DNA from: Ectobius pallidus
Taxonomy: Eukaryota; Arthropoda; Insecta; Blattodea; Ectobiidae
Direction: 5' to 3'
Assembly (NCBI GenBank): GCA_964059195.1
Contig: CAXKWD010000006.1
Coordinates: 68,217,073 to 68,281,072, forward strand
Length of the DNA stretch: 64,000 nucleotides
This document shows, in pieces, positions 25,299 through 35,747 of the stretch (position 1 is the stretch's first letter; each line of letters opens with the position of its first letter). The translations under genes and the position numbers were made by a program. The notes below the pieces were generated by a model. It was not told where the DNA came from, did no database searches, and was given only the letters and a program-made list of their open reading frames with translations.

Positions 25299-25388
25299 GT
25301 GCAACGGCTGGCACCCTTCTGCCGAGAATATCCACGGATCGCTAAGGATCGCTCGCGATCTATGCACTACTACTACTATCGCGACTCC

Positions 25389-25904
25389 GGTTTTCCCTAT
25401 GTTTCATTATCTACATTTTAACATTTCGTACTTCTAAGAACGGTTTTAATGGAGAAACCACCTAGCTCTTGTATCATCACCCGAATCAGAAGCTTCGCCC
25501 TTAACACAATAAGCGGCTTCTTAGAATAGCTGAGTGTATCAATACCCTTTGATATCAATCTGGGAAATCAAGGTCACAGCTTACCTGGGTAATGTTCGGC
25601 TCTGTGCCTCGTCCCGTTAGACCTTCTAATGGGATTTCCTAGCTCCCCTAGTCCCTCCATTACTCATAAATACAATTTCATTTTACTAAACATTTAAATG
25701 AAATTGTTTAAGTTTTTACACCTTGCTTTATTTTTAACATTTAATATTAGTAATGAATGTTTCATCTTCTCTCGGTCATTTTGATACCAAACACTAGCTA
25801 TGAGATTTAATGCATCTACTTTAAATTAATTTGAGCAATTAATTATTTATCGACTGTATTAAATTTTATTATCTTATTTATTTCTTTGCTGGGGTACATG
25901 AACT
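25389..25904. other. Unannotated stretch downstream of the LINE
   Basis: No coding region recognised. The word acttctaagaa occurs both here (about 25,430) and just upstream of the insertion (about 21,050), so the LINE may sit inside an older repeat, but I could not define its ends. Confidence 0.4.
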
Positions 25905-26147
25905 GCAATATGGTTTATTTCGGTTGAAATTGTAGCGATCTGTAGCACCTACCTGTGATAAAATTTTATCCAAAAATATATTTAACGGCTGGCATTCGGT
26001 TACAAATGACCCGTTTAGCCGTTTGAGCAAAACACCTCTTTTCACTTTCAGCGAATTTCTCAAAAAGGTAAAAATATTTTTGGATAAAATTTTACCACAG
26101 GTAGGTGCTACAGATCGCTACAATTTCAGTCGAAATAAACCACTGTA
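25905..26147. repeat. Long near-perfect hairpin (arms about 80 bp, loop about 80 bp)
   Basis: The left arm at about 25,905-25,984 contains tttatttcg, gaaattgtagcgatctgtag, cacctacctgtg and aaaattttatccaaaaatat. The right arm at about 26,066-26,147 is its reverse complement with only a few mismatches. The loop itself contains a shorter inverted pair around cggctggc/agccg. It may be a foldback MITE; a transcript would fold into a long hairpin. The short ORF across the left arm and loop is spurious. Confidence 0.85.
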
Positions 26148-26790
26148 CAATGTATACCGATCTAGGAAGGTATAAGTGATCCATTTAGATAATCTGTGTA
26201 TATTCTATGGAATAATTTTAAGCTTGTTTAAGTAATAGACAAAACATCGCAAGCAGTTTTCACGTAAACGATCCTGTGCAGAGCAATTTTAATTGCTATC
26301 AGGATTGTAACTACCGTACTGAACTTATCGATCTCCACACACACATCTCTCAAGGGTGTAGTTAGCTTAGCGTGTTATGGTTTTTCCTAAATACGTATAA
26401 TACCCCAGGATTCATAACGTAACGTGTGAAACTCGGGGAATTAATACTCGAATTACTAGTTTTCGGTCCACCAGATTTATAAACCAAAGACTATTGTATC
26501 ACCAAGTTTTAGGAAATGGACTACTGCTAGTCTAACTAGCAAGTAATGACAATGTTAAGAAGATGAATATTTGTAACTGTCGTCAGGTGATATTGATCAA
26601 ATCACACATTGTACCGTCTTTTCGAAGAAAATTTTACATTTTGCATTTAATTTATTCGATCCCTTAGTACTTATTTGTCACTTCCCAAAGTATTCATTAT
26701 AATTATCTCGTATATATATAAGGTAAGATTTCCGGAAACAGCAAGGAATAGGCCTACTTATTTTGCATAACAACTCAATATGTCCAAACA
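26148..26790. other. Unannotated stretch
   Basis: Nothing recognised apart from a short (TA)n tract near 26,711-26,720. Confidence 0.4.
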
Positions 26791-26796
26791 TACGTA

Positions 26797-27454
26797 CGTC
26801 GTCCAGAAAGTAAAGAACGACTGCGCATCACGCTCGGCGCCGGTCCCCACCACCAAGATTGCATGCGTGCTAGGTAGCTCCTTATCCCACCTCAGTGTGA
26901 GTCGAGTTTCGTTGATGTGAGGTTACGCTTCTCTGTACTACAATGTATCCAAATGGTGGCGCCAATTGAAAATCCAACTAAATGTGAAGTGCGTAGTGTG
27001 ATTGTTTTTTTAATGCGCAAAATGTTCGGCCAATCAAAATTTATAGGCAAATAACGCAAGTGTAAGGTGACATTGCAATAAACGAGTCTTCAGTGAAGGA
27101 AGAAGGAAGAACGACTGTGCACGACGAAGACTGGAGTGGGATGCCATCACTCGTTACGGATGAGTTGAAAGCAAATATTGATGGGTTTCTTTTTGGAAAC
27201 CTTACATGAAGTCCCGAAACTAAAGGACTTTTGGGGGGAGGGAAGAGTTCCCAACCAATGATGACCTCAAAACGTCAGTCACATCTCGACATGGGCATTA
27301 AAAAAATCTAGTACCACGTTACAATAAATGCTTTGACAGCAATGGAAATTACGTTAAAAAATAGAGTAAGGTGCTGAATCATTGTAAATAAAGTTTCTGA
27401 TATCTTTTGTTATTATTTAGTTATGCCAAATCGTTATTTACTTTCTGGACGACC
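26797..27454 (+). mobile_element. Internally deleted mariner-like element
   Basis: Inverted termini: gtcgtccagaaagtaaagaa near 26,798-26,817 and, reverse-complemented from the right end, gtcgtccagaaagtaaataa (27,434-27,453). Inside, a plus-strand segment at about 26,952-27,025 resembles the mariner transposase N-terminus, and another at about 27,100-27,185 reads R-T-T-V-H-D-E-D-W-S-G then P-S-L-V-T-D-E-L, matching the conserved mariner motif G-R-T-x-V-H-D-E-x-R-S-G-R-P-S-L-V. The catalytic half is missing. At about 660 bp it is roughly half the usual 1.3 kb. I could not confirm a TA duplication on the right. Confidence 0.75.
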
Positions 27455-28717
27455 CTCGCGCAATAAAGAAGTCATTCTATGAATTCAAGAAAAAAAAAAG
27501 AGGGACAAAACGAAAAAAACGCTAGAATAAGGGACAATAAGCGACCGGTTAACGGACAACGGGACCAGAGCAAAAGAAAAGGACATTTCCGTTTCAAAAG
27601 GGACATCTGGTCACCCTAATGAAACTACATCTGACACCTTAAATTCCAGTAGGCCTAATGTTTCAGTGATTAATTTCTTTACTTGCTTTCAATATTAAAA
27701 TATTGTGTTGTTAAAATAAAAAGGAGCAAGTAGTTATAACATTTCTTCTACTAATTCCTCTTGTGATGGCAATATTTCTTGATATTCTTCGCTACTACGG
27801 TTACTTATAGTTTTGTGATAAATAATAGCACTAACGAATTAAAGCAGCGATTTATTATTCTGCGAAGAAGACGATGTGAAAGGTAAAAAGAAGCAGCCTT
27901 CCCAGTCCTTCACTTATAAGCTGATTCTGTTTATGCCCTTTAGCAAATTCTTAATGATAAAAAGAGAAAGCTGCTGCTAAAATGTAAGAGCTTTCAAAAG
28001 AAGCTTATGGACGGGAGAGAATGTTTCAATTAATCACACAAGAAGATTAACAAGCATGGGAAAAGCGAAAGAAAAATTGCTACGAAATAATGAAGTAGCT
28101 CACCCTCCAATAACGCGCCTGCTTATGTAACTAGTGGTGAGGTTTAATGACTTTTAGGCATAACATTCCTCAGAACAATGACAGAACAGTATTATGACAT
28201 CGATACTAACTTCATTGATTCTGACACGACTGACGTCGCTGGAAATGGGAATATAACTTGTCATGAAAGTCAGCACACGATATCCCATTAAAGTGTTTTG
28301 TCAATGAGCTGGTCCTTCAGTGTTGCAACTTTCATTAATGAAAGCCTACAGTGGCCAATCGGTATCGCAAGAAAATCGGGACATTTGAGCGTCCCCATAA
28401 AACTTTCGGGACAATGGGATATTTTGCCAAAAAAAAAATGGACTGTCCCGAAAAAATAAGAAGAACGGACACTCTAGCCCAACTAAACTATTAACATGGT
28501 CAGAAGGTCAGACAAATATTTTGCGAAGTATGAAATTATTGCCCGGGTATATTTATGTTTGGTTCTTTATGACTGTTGAAATTATATTGGCGCATTTCCA
28601 GAATAGCTATAAGAACAAGAAAGTGGCACCCAATGGCAGCCATAAGGGCCCCAGTGTTACTAGTTCTGTCCCTTGGTAAGAAATATAAACTAGTTCGGTC
28701 ACGAATCGGAAATACAC
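27455..28717. other. Unannotated stretch with scattered hAT-like end fragments
   Basis: At about 27,510-27,621 and 28,370-28,480 there are AT-rich blocks repeating gggaca, gtcccg and cgggac words. The first ends in tctggtcaccctaatg, a form common at ends of hAT-derived repeats, and a similar block lies at 30,366-30,440. No gene is recognised. Confidence 0.35.
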
Positions 28718-28720
28718 TAA

Positions 28721-29438
28721 GGGGGCTGTCACACTGGATTGATCGAGGGACAGCGTCCGACCGACAGATATAACGAACCTATAGACAGCAGTGGTATCAG
28801 TCACATAGCATCGATCGCCAGCGATCAACAACGAGGGTGAGAGATCATCTGGTCTGTGAAATCAAACCTGTCCGTTTTTCAATCGCCAGTCGATGGCAAA
28901 CTTCGTACCCACCTGAAGTTCAGAATTGATGCTGGAAGATTTAACTTACACAATAATGTCGTTTTAAACTTATATTTGAATGAAATATAATTGCACGAAT
29001 CATTTAAGGCATTTAAAACGATATCTTCTTATGTCGTTTAATTTAAAAAAAAACAAAAATAGATCGAGTTGTAAGCACCTAGCGGTGGGCGATCGAACTA
29101 CAACAAACAACAAACCTCTTCGCTCGGCCGATTGATGGAAGCTTGAAGTAAACAGATGTAGCCTGATATAGTAGGCATAATATTAAACCTTACATCCCAA
29201 CACATGTAGTATGATAATGTGCAGGAAATAGGCATTCGTATTCCTAATAAGGTAATATACTTTACCTCTAATATACAGTGATGAGTAGACCTAGTAAAAT
29301 CATATAGGAACATAACCTATAATATTTTCGTTGATCGATGACGCTCGATGCAGTGTGACAAGGAACAGAAATTTAGTCGAGAGCGCAAGATGGCAGTCGG
29401 CTGGTCTTGATCGATCGAAGCTCAGTGTGACAGGCCGC
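28721..29438. mobile_element. PIF/Harbinger-type MITE, TAA target duplication
   Basis: The left terminus gggggctgtcacactg and the reverse complement of the right terminus gcggcctgtcacactg match at 13 of 16 positions. TAA flanks both ends (28,718-28,720 and 29,439-29,441). gatcgatc-type words recur just inside both ends. There is no coding capacity over 718 bp; the short ORFs inside are random. Confidence 0.72.
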
Positions 29439-29844
29439 TAAGGAAAGTATAGTCAATCGTGCTATCATAGGCCTATCATAGGCCTTTGGAGGAAATTTGT
29501 AGGACAGTGCTTTTATATACTGTACTGGAGTCTGTATACCGGTATGCCTATTGGTTTAAACAGTTATAATTTCTGCCATTTCGTCTCTAATATATTATTC
29601 TTTCTTTAATTAGTTTTCCGTTTGTTGCTGGTCTTCTCATTTGTATGTAAATATCCATTTCAATTCGTTCTAGAATGTCTAATAATTGAAACAACAGTGT
29701 AGAATAAGCCATTTAACGTTGCATGAAAAGCTTCACAACGGTTTGTTAATCTGTCAAAGCTACGAATTCGGTTCATAACTGGCAGTAAAGTAGCATGAGG
29801 CTTGATGTACTCCTGTAGCATATAATCGGTAAATTTCTGCACTG

Positions 29845-30126
29845 ATTTATGACGGGGTTGATTGCTGCCGGTCTCCTTAGCCGCGGAGTCGTCGTGAAGG
29901 GTTCGAGTCCCGCCTCGGGCATGGGTATTTGTGTGTAATAAGGAAAAATGAAAAACAAGGAAAACAAAACGGTATTCAAGATAAATAATTCAGGTAAACT
30001 GGGCTATGGCCAGCTAAATTTAATTAATTTAAAAAAAATGCTCATCAAGTCTTCTGGGAAACAGTCATATAGGCTACATCTTGCGGTGGGAGGATTGAAG
30101 GGACAAAAAAAATTAAGAAATTCTGC
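29845..30126 (+). mobile_element. tRNA-derived SINE with 13-bp imperfect target duplication
   Basis: Plus strand: a tRNA-like head with box B ggttcgagtcc at 29,900-29,910, followed by cgcctcgggcatgggta, a form common downstream of box B in arthropod SINEs. The flanks aatttctgcactg (29,832-29,844) and aatttctgcattg (30,127-30,139) differ at one base. The 3' end is A-rich. Box A is degenerate. The boundaries depend on the duplication being real. Confidence 0.6.
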
Positions 30127-30365
30127 AATTTCTGCATTGTTCTTGTATTCATTGCTGTAAAGCTTCTGTAAACATTACCACCATCATTTCCCTAAATGAA
30201 ATCTACAAACTTCCCGTTCAGCAGATATTGCAGTGTAAATAGTCCCTGCAGAGTGTACTGTACATACGCTCGTATTATTAAATTTTCTAGATTGGTAAAA
30301 GATATGGATTACTGCACAAGGGGCGCCTGAAGTTCAAACACGTCCTAGGCCTATACGGTAGAGGA

Positions 30366-30740
30366 TGGTGACCATACGCCCAGAGAAAATCGGAACAGTC
30401 CCGATTTTATATACTTTGTCCCAGCATCCCGAATAAAAACCCTAATGTCCCGAATAATCTGATTATTGTGGAAAAACGGAAATCATCGAACCAAATTAAG
30501 AAATGGTTTCATAAAATAGGAGAGAAACAAAATTTGAACACACAACAGCTATTAAAGGCTACTTTGACAGAATGGGCAAACCAGAAGCTTTCTTCAGAAT
30601 GAAGGTGGTTGACCGTGTTCCAGGACTTAAAAAAGGAGATAAATGTTCCTAATCTTAAGATGTTTGCAGAGTTTATTCTTTACTTGCCGGGAACCAATAA
30701 TTCTGTCGAGCGGGCATTTTCATTAACAATTCCATTCATT
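30366..30740 (+). pseudogene. Relic of a hAT-family transposase (C-terminal dimerisation region)
   Basis: At about 30,640-30,733 one frame reads I-N-V-P-N-L-K-M-F then LPGTNNSVERAFSL. This matches the hAT C-terminal dimerisation motif, in which a small-residue turn precedes S-x-E-R-x-F-S. The frame is not open far upstream. The block at about 30,366-30,440 (ggtgacca, gtcccgatttt) may be the left end of the same or a related element. The DDE catalytic part is absent, so it is inactive. Confidence 0.6.
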
Positions 30741-31215
30741 CACTGCGTATTTGATGTTGACCAATAACGTTTAGCACTTCCTCGGATATACTAATCACGG
30801 TCGTTTATCTTAAAATGTATTTCCTTGGGTCGCAAGGATGCTATTTTATCTGATAAAACCTCAGCTCGTTAGTGGACACGTAAAGCATCGACGTCACATC
30901 CTGCCAGTGAACAGAATAAAAATAACACAACATTACTTCTTTGGAAATTGAAATAATATAAAAATGTACATTGATTAAAACCCCGATTTCGAGTCGGAGC
31001 AAGGCAGTCGTGTGCTTTTATAATAGCGTTCTGGTGCTGACGCTCCTCTTGGTGGTACGCACAATTGGTAGCATTGGAAACTCGGATCGATTCATCAAAT
31101 TGATGCATGAACTGTTCATTCATTTAGTATGCCGTGATCTCATAGCGGGCAGAATATAATTATTATTTACAAAGACCGTTACATTTTAATCATGGAATAG
31201 TCTTAATAAATCCTA

Positions 31216-31366
31216 CTCGAGATTACGAGTTTAATAAATAAATTTTCTGTAACGTCGTTCTCGCAAATAAATCCATAAACTCGTAAACTCAAGATTACGA
31301 GTTTAATAAATAAATTTTCTGTAACTTCGTTCTCGCAAATAAATAGAAAAACTCGTAATCTCTCGT
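31216..31366. repeat. Two-copy 72-bp tandem repeat closed by an inverted copy of its start
   Basis: The unit agattacgagtttaataaat, then aaattttctgtaac and cgttctcgcaaataaat, starts at about 31,216 and 31,288. The sequence ends with aaactcgtaatctctcg, the inverse of the unit's beginning, so the array can also fold as a stem. A small MITE-like origin is possible. It lies about 180 bp from the BEL element and outside its target duplication. Confidence 0.75.
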
Positions 31367-31544
31367 GGGATTACCTATGATAAACAATATTGAGGTACTG
31401 AAAAAATCACTGTGTCTATTGATTGTATAAAAGCAATTATAGTAATGCAAATGAACCGTACACAATCGTGTACACAATGTACTACAACATCAAGAGAAAA
31501 AGGAATATTTTTAAAGCTCTGGCTCCATCAGAGAAAAATGATGT

Positions 31545-32542
31545 TGTACGGGCAAGCTGAGAGCAAGCGGACTGTATGACAAGATTCATAGGACGTAGCA
31601 CTTCTTGAGATTGAGACTTAGACTATAAATAGATAAGCCAAACTTGCCCAAATACATTTTAGATAATTTTCTCTGGTATGTAACAATTTATTGTCACAAC
31701 AACAATACATAAATCATGCTCAGTTAATAAATTCTGGATTCCTTGGACGTCTATAATATTATTATTCATAAACACTGATGAAATTGTAGATATCACAATG
31801 TTTAATACAAATTCCTTTGTTAAAGGTCATAAATATATTTGAGATGGCTTAATCAGTTTGATCAAAACCACACATATAGTTCATTGATGAAATTACGTCC
31901 AAATTGTTCCTCAAATAAATTAGGTAGTAAATGACGTACCTTTGAATTGATTAAATACCACCTTTTGATAGTTGATAAAGATGTTAGCCTGAGATCTTGC
32001 AACGCCAACACCAAAATGAAGAAGACCCGATGAATCACACGATGGGCGATAATAGTATTTAAATCGTTCGTAGTCTTCAGAATCAATAAGGCATATGAAA
32101 CCTTAATGTGAATCGAAGAGCTGATTGCTTCAGCTATTGAAAGTAAACCACCAGATCTATCTGATAGGTAAAGATTGGCATTGATAAGCCAAGAAGAAAA
32201 CTCATGTCCTTATGAGTAGTAATTGAATTGATTATGACGAAGAATAGGCATTTAAAGCCTAGAAAAACTAATGTCTTTATGAGACACAGTTGACTTGAAT
32301 CGAAGAAGGAAAAAGAATGAAGCTAAAGATAAACCTTATTGGCTATCAAAACAATATAATAAAATCTCCAGTCTCTGATTGGATGCAAAACATAAAAAGA
32401 ATAATTTTGATATTACAATACCCATACATAACAACTATTTGAAATTCATTTGTTCAATAAATAAAAAAACAAGATAGCAAGCAAGGCCTGCTAAAAACTA
32501 ATTACAGAAGCATGACCTACTAAACTAAAACATAACGGAACA
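31545..32542 (-). repeat. BEL/Pao 3' LTR (left copy)
   Basis: 998 bp, identical by reading to the right copy except at two positions: a/c in the agtt(a/c)ataaattc context and a/t in the atcga(a/t)gaagg context. The 74-codon ORF present in both LTR copies is not supported as a gene. Confidence 0.95.
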
Positions 32543-32706
32543 TATTGCCCGCAAATTATGACACTTGAGGCATAATTTAAAATTACATGTGGAGTTATGT
32601 TTAAAAAATTAATAAAGAAGAGAGGAAAAAGAAATAAAAAATAAAACAAACATGAGAACAAATAATTGAAATGAATTGAAAAACATGAATGCAGAGAATG
32701 ACTAAA

Positions 32707-32822
32707 TCATTCATCATTTTCTGAAATTGGCAATGGCGCCAAATTGACAATTGGTTGCACATAAAAATTCGTGGCAGTACGAACCTTTGCAACTTGAACC
32801 AGACTGACCCCGCCAGGGTGAA
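32707..32822 (-). pseudogene. Residual integrase C-terminal codons in an alternative frame
   Basis: In a minus-strand frame different from the gag-protease ORF, this stretch reads a short piece typical of the C-terminus of BEL/Pao pol (after the integrase core), including AKVRTAT and NLAPLP, then a stop at 32,707-32,709. It is all that remains of integrase. The preceding pol sequence is missing, which places the deletion junction near 32,815-32,830. In the long ORF the same DNA is read out of frame. Confidence 0.75.
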
Positions 32823-35380
32823 TTTGTCATGGTGTTTGAAGTCCTTAACGCTGGGTGGTAAGTTTTGATGTAGTCGGAATTCTCGTTGGAACCCTGACCA
32901 ACGGATTCCATATGTCCCAATTTCAAGTGTTTGGACATAGAATTCCTGTAAGCCTTAGCTAATACAGGATTAGAAAGAGAATGTCTCTTAAGAGACGTCA
33001 ATCTTGAACTCGCTTGGCGAGATGCATTAGAAACCCTTTGCAGGTTTGAACTTACTAAGGCTGAATAATGCATATCTAAGGTATTAGATTGGCAGGATAA
33101 ATCATTAGGAAGTCCATTGCTAAGATTCTTAGATTTATGAAGTGTAAGTTTGTTGGACCTACGAACAGACAACCTAGGAGAAGAAGGTTGGGGCAGCTTG
33201 CCCGCAAAGTACCAACCCAGTTGAGAGTTATGAATGATGGGTAGGTTAGGAGCAGAAATGTTACCCACACAATCGATTTGCGAGAAAACCTCAACACCCA
33301 ACACCAAATCTACAGAATTAGGTGTGTTGAAATCAGGATTGGCTAGTTGAAGGTTAGGCGGAATGTTCCAGTTAGTGATATTAATTGGAGATCTTGGAAG
33401 TTTCGACTCTGAAATCTCCGGAACAACAAGAGCAACAGTATTACAAAACCATCGAGTTGTTCGAGACCTGATTTCTATAGAAGCAAGCTTATGGGTGCTT
33501 ACTTTAGACGATAGTATTCCAGTCAGCCTTGCTTGCTGCTGACAAGGGGATAGTTTTAAATGTTTAAATAGCCTCTCACTGATTAAGTTGCAATCAGAGC
33601 CGCTATCTAAGAGGGCAGTGGCCTCTACGGGTTGACCATACTTGTTTATCACAAACACATTTGCAGTAGGAAGTAAGCAGCCTTGATGATTATGAGAGGC
33701 TGACATAATCCCTGCAGTATTAGATATTTGTGACTCGTTCTGAGCACTATAATCGTGAAGAAGAGTACTATGTTTCTCTCCACACACTCTGCAAGAGAAC
33801 GAGCTGCAAGCCTTGGTATGTCCTCTTGAAGAGTAACATACACGACATAAATGGTTAGTCCTGACAAAATTGCTACGGCTTGCAAGACTCATTGCTTTGA
33901 AAACATCACATTGGTAGACTTGATGTGAATCCTTTTTGCAACAAATACATTTGTTGACAAACTGAGCTGATTTGCTCTTAGCCGATATAGGTTGCGAATT
34001 CTGTGAAGTTGAAGGCTGATTTTTTAGAGCTGAATCCGTCATTTGCAAGACTCGGACTCTAGTCTCCAGAAACTTAAGTAGTTCCTTGAGTTCAGGCAGT
34101 CTGTCTGATTTCAGCGATGATTCCCATTCTCTAATAATATGAACTGGGAGTTTGTCTAAGATCATTTTAGAAATAATTAAGTCGGATAAATCGACATTAG
34201 TATTTAAGGAGTGCAATGCATGCACCGTGCTTATGAAATGATCTATAAATCTTTGCAGAGAGTCTGCAGAATTCTTTTCAAGAGAGGGTGGTGAAAATAA
34301 TTTGTCAATGTGACTATTAGCAATCAGACGATTGTTGTCAAATCTTTCTGACAACGTTTCCCAGGCTACATCAAATGTAGCTGAGGATACAGGAATATTC
34401 TGTATTACAGTCATGACTTCTGGCGATAAGCATGATTTTAGATATTGGAACTTGTCCATGTTAGAAATATGCTTATGTTGAATGACAAGGGAATAGAATG
34501 TATCCCTGAACTCAATCCACAAGGCAGGATCGCCTGTGAATTGAGGAAGACGGATCTCGGGAAGTTTTGGGAGTGAAGGAGTCAATTCTGTAGATGACTG
34601 GTGGACTACAGAAGCTGAGACCTGATCAGGGTCATAGAACTGTTTATTTTTAGCAATAGCACCATTTAGTAGACCTATTGCTTTATGAAAAGTAGTTTCG
34701 ACTTCTTGACTTTGAAGTTTGATGACTTCAGTCACTTCTTGTGGTCTGACTTGAGAGAAATTAATCTTATATTGATTAAATGTAGCTTCGAATGCATTGC
34801 GCATACTGACAGCTTCAAAATATGAAGCTTCGTCTCTAATGTATAAAGTCTGAATAGACTGAACGTAATTAAAAAACTGAGCTGCTACAATATCAATAGA
34901 AGCTAGTTTGTCCCTAGATTCAGCTTGAGCAGCTTCTTGACTAGCCCTAGCTTCTGATTCTGCTAATTCTAATTTAGTCCTAGCTTCTATTTCTGCAATC
35001 TCTAGTCTAGTCCTAGCTTCTGCTTCTACAGCTTCTTGCCTAGTCTTAGCTTCTGCTTCTGCAGCTTCTTGTCTAAGTTTAGCCTCATAAGCTGTAACTA
35101 AAGAGTTTACACGAGAAATGGCTGCAAAACCAGCCTTTTCCACTTCTTCTCTATAATCTGCTTCAGCTTCTGAATACTCAATTTGGTCAATCAGAGACTG
35201 AACATCTTCATATTTGATCAGGACTTCATTAAACTTAGCCTTACGGGCTATAATTTCATTATAGGATTCATCATCAAGATCTGTGAATGATAGAAAGGCA
35301 TTGACGTGGCGAGTGATCTGAGCCTTTATAGGAATTCTCTTGGCTTTAAGAGCATTAATGTTTAACTCCTGATTAGCCAT
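32714..35380 (-). CDS. BEL/Pao gag-protease polyprotein, truncated at the start of RT
   Basis: 888 codons from an ATG at 35,380. The product would form retrotransposon particles and process itself. Residues about 100-157 form a repetitive Ala/Glu/Arg-rich coiled coil. About 270-445 match the BEL/Pao gag domain (LPEIRLPQFTGDP...W..F, the DUF1759 type). Three zinc-binding clusters follow: C478-x2-C-x4-H-x4-C491, C512-x2-C-x5-H-x3-C525, and C530-x2-C533 with His537/His542. The retropepsin-like protease has LLDSGSD with catalytic Asp592. At about 818-851 the start of the RT region is visible (LGHME, then YHPAL), and the frame then crosses a deletion into 35 or so unrelated codons and stops. The linker between protease and RT looks shorter than usual. 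No stop or frameshift interrupts gag or protease. Confidence 0.9.
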   Translation of the reverse strand: MANQELNINALKAKRIPIKAQITRHVNAFLSFTDLDDESYNEIIARKAKFNEVLIKYEDVQSLIDQIEYSEAEADYREEVEKAGFAAISRVNSLVTAYEAKLRQEAAEAEAKTRQEAVEAEARTRLEIAEIEARTKLELAESEARASQEAAQAESRDKLASIDIVAAQFFNYVQSIQTLYIRDEASYFEAVSMRNAFEATFNQYKINFSQVRPQEVTEVIKLQSQEVETTFHKAIGLLNGAIAKNKQFYDPDQVSASVVHQSSTELTPSLPKLPEIRLPQFTGDPALWIEFRDTFYSLVIQHKHISNMDKFQYLKSCLSPEVMTVIQNIPVSSATFDVAWETLSERFDNNRLIANSHIDKLFSPPSLEKNSADSLQRFIDHFISTVHALHSLNTNVDLSDLIISKMILDKLPVHIIREWESSLKSDRLPELKELLKFLETRVRVLQMTDSALKNQPSTSQNSQPISAKSKSAQFVNKCICCKKDSHQVYQCDVFKAMSLASRSNFVRTNHLCRVCYSSRGHTKACSSFSCRVCGEKHSTLLHDYSAQNESQISNTAGIMSASHNHQGCLLPTANVFVINKYGQPVEATALLDSGSDCNLISERLFKHLKLSPCQQQARLTGILSSKVSTHKLASIEIRSRTTRWFCNTVALVVPEISESKLPRSPINITNWNIPPNLQLANPDFNTPNSVDLVLGVEVFSQIDCVGNISAPNLPIIHNSQLGWYFAGKLPQPSSPRLSVRRSNKLTLHKSKNLSNGLPNDLSCQSNTLDMHYSALVSSNLQRVSNASRQASSRLTSLKRHSLSNPVLAKAYRNSMSKHLKLGHMESVGQGSNENSDYIKTYHPALRTSNTMTNSPWRGQSGSSCKGSYCHEFLCATNCQFGAIANFRK

Positions 35381-35747
35381 CTCTTTAGATTTACAGCACA
35401 GATTACAATGAATATCAATAATTGCCCGCTCTTAGGGCCAAAATGACAATAAATACAATGCCCGATTACGGGTTAAGACAAATCAGTACATAAACGTCCA
35501 ATGCAATGGACGTTGAAACAATACAATATCAGGTGTGATATGTGTACTAGTGTAAGTGTTGCTGTCTGTGTAGGTTTTACAAGCATGAAACTTATAACAC
35601 TAGTTTAACAATAGATCCTCCAGCCTTCACCTCAAACATGCAGAAGACATGGAGGCAGTAACAATATTAATTATTGTTTAGTTATTGTTATGATGAGAAC
35701 AATTCTGGTATATATTACAGTTCAATCCACCAGATAACAGTCGAGAT

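Larger units (their letters stand above)
21091..25376 (+). mobile_element. Full-length non-LTR (LINE) retrotransposon with intact ORF1 and ORF2
   Basis: The element is flanked by a perfect 12-bp target-site duplication, tatcgcgactcc, at 21,079-21,090 and 25,377-25,388. It has a 5' leader of about 250 bp, ORF1, an overlapping ORF2, and a 3' UTR of about 78 bp ending in short repeated units (actactacta) instead of poly(A). Both ORFs are open end to end. The endonuclease-plus-RT arrangement and the variable-length duplication indicate target-primed reverse transcription. A simple-repeat 3' end and a PHD finger in ORF1 recall CR1/L2-like or other arthropod LINE clades; I cannot fix the clade without a tree. 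Confidence 0.93.

Noticed and set aside
29880..29925. Functional tRNA gene
   Set aside because: Box B is good but the cloverleaf arms do not pair and the sequence continues as a SINE body; the same holds for the box A/B pairs at 11.7, 19.1, 40.7 and 63.1 kb.
31862..32086. 74-codon minus ORF occurring identically at 31,862 and 36,149
   Set aside because: It lies within both LTR copies; its duplication is explained by the LTRs and it has no recognised domain.
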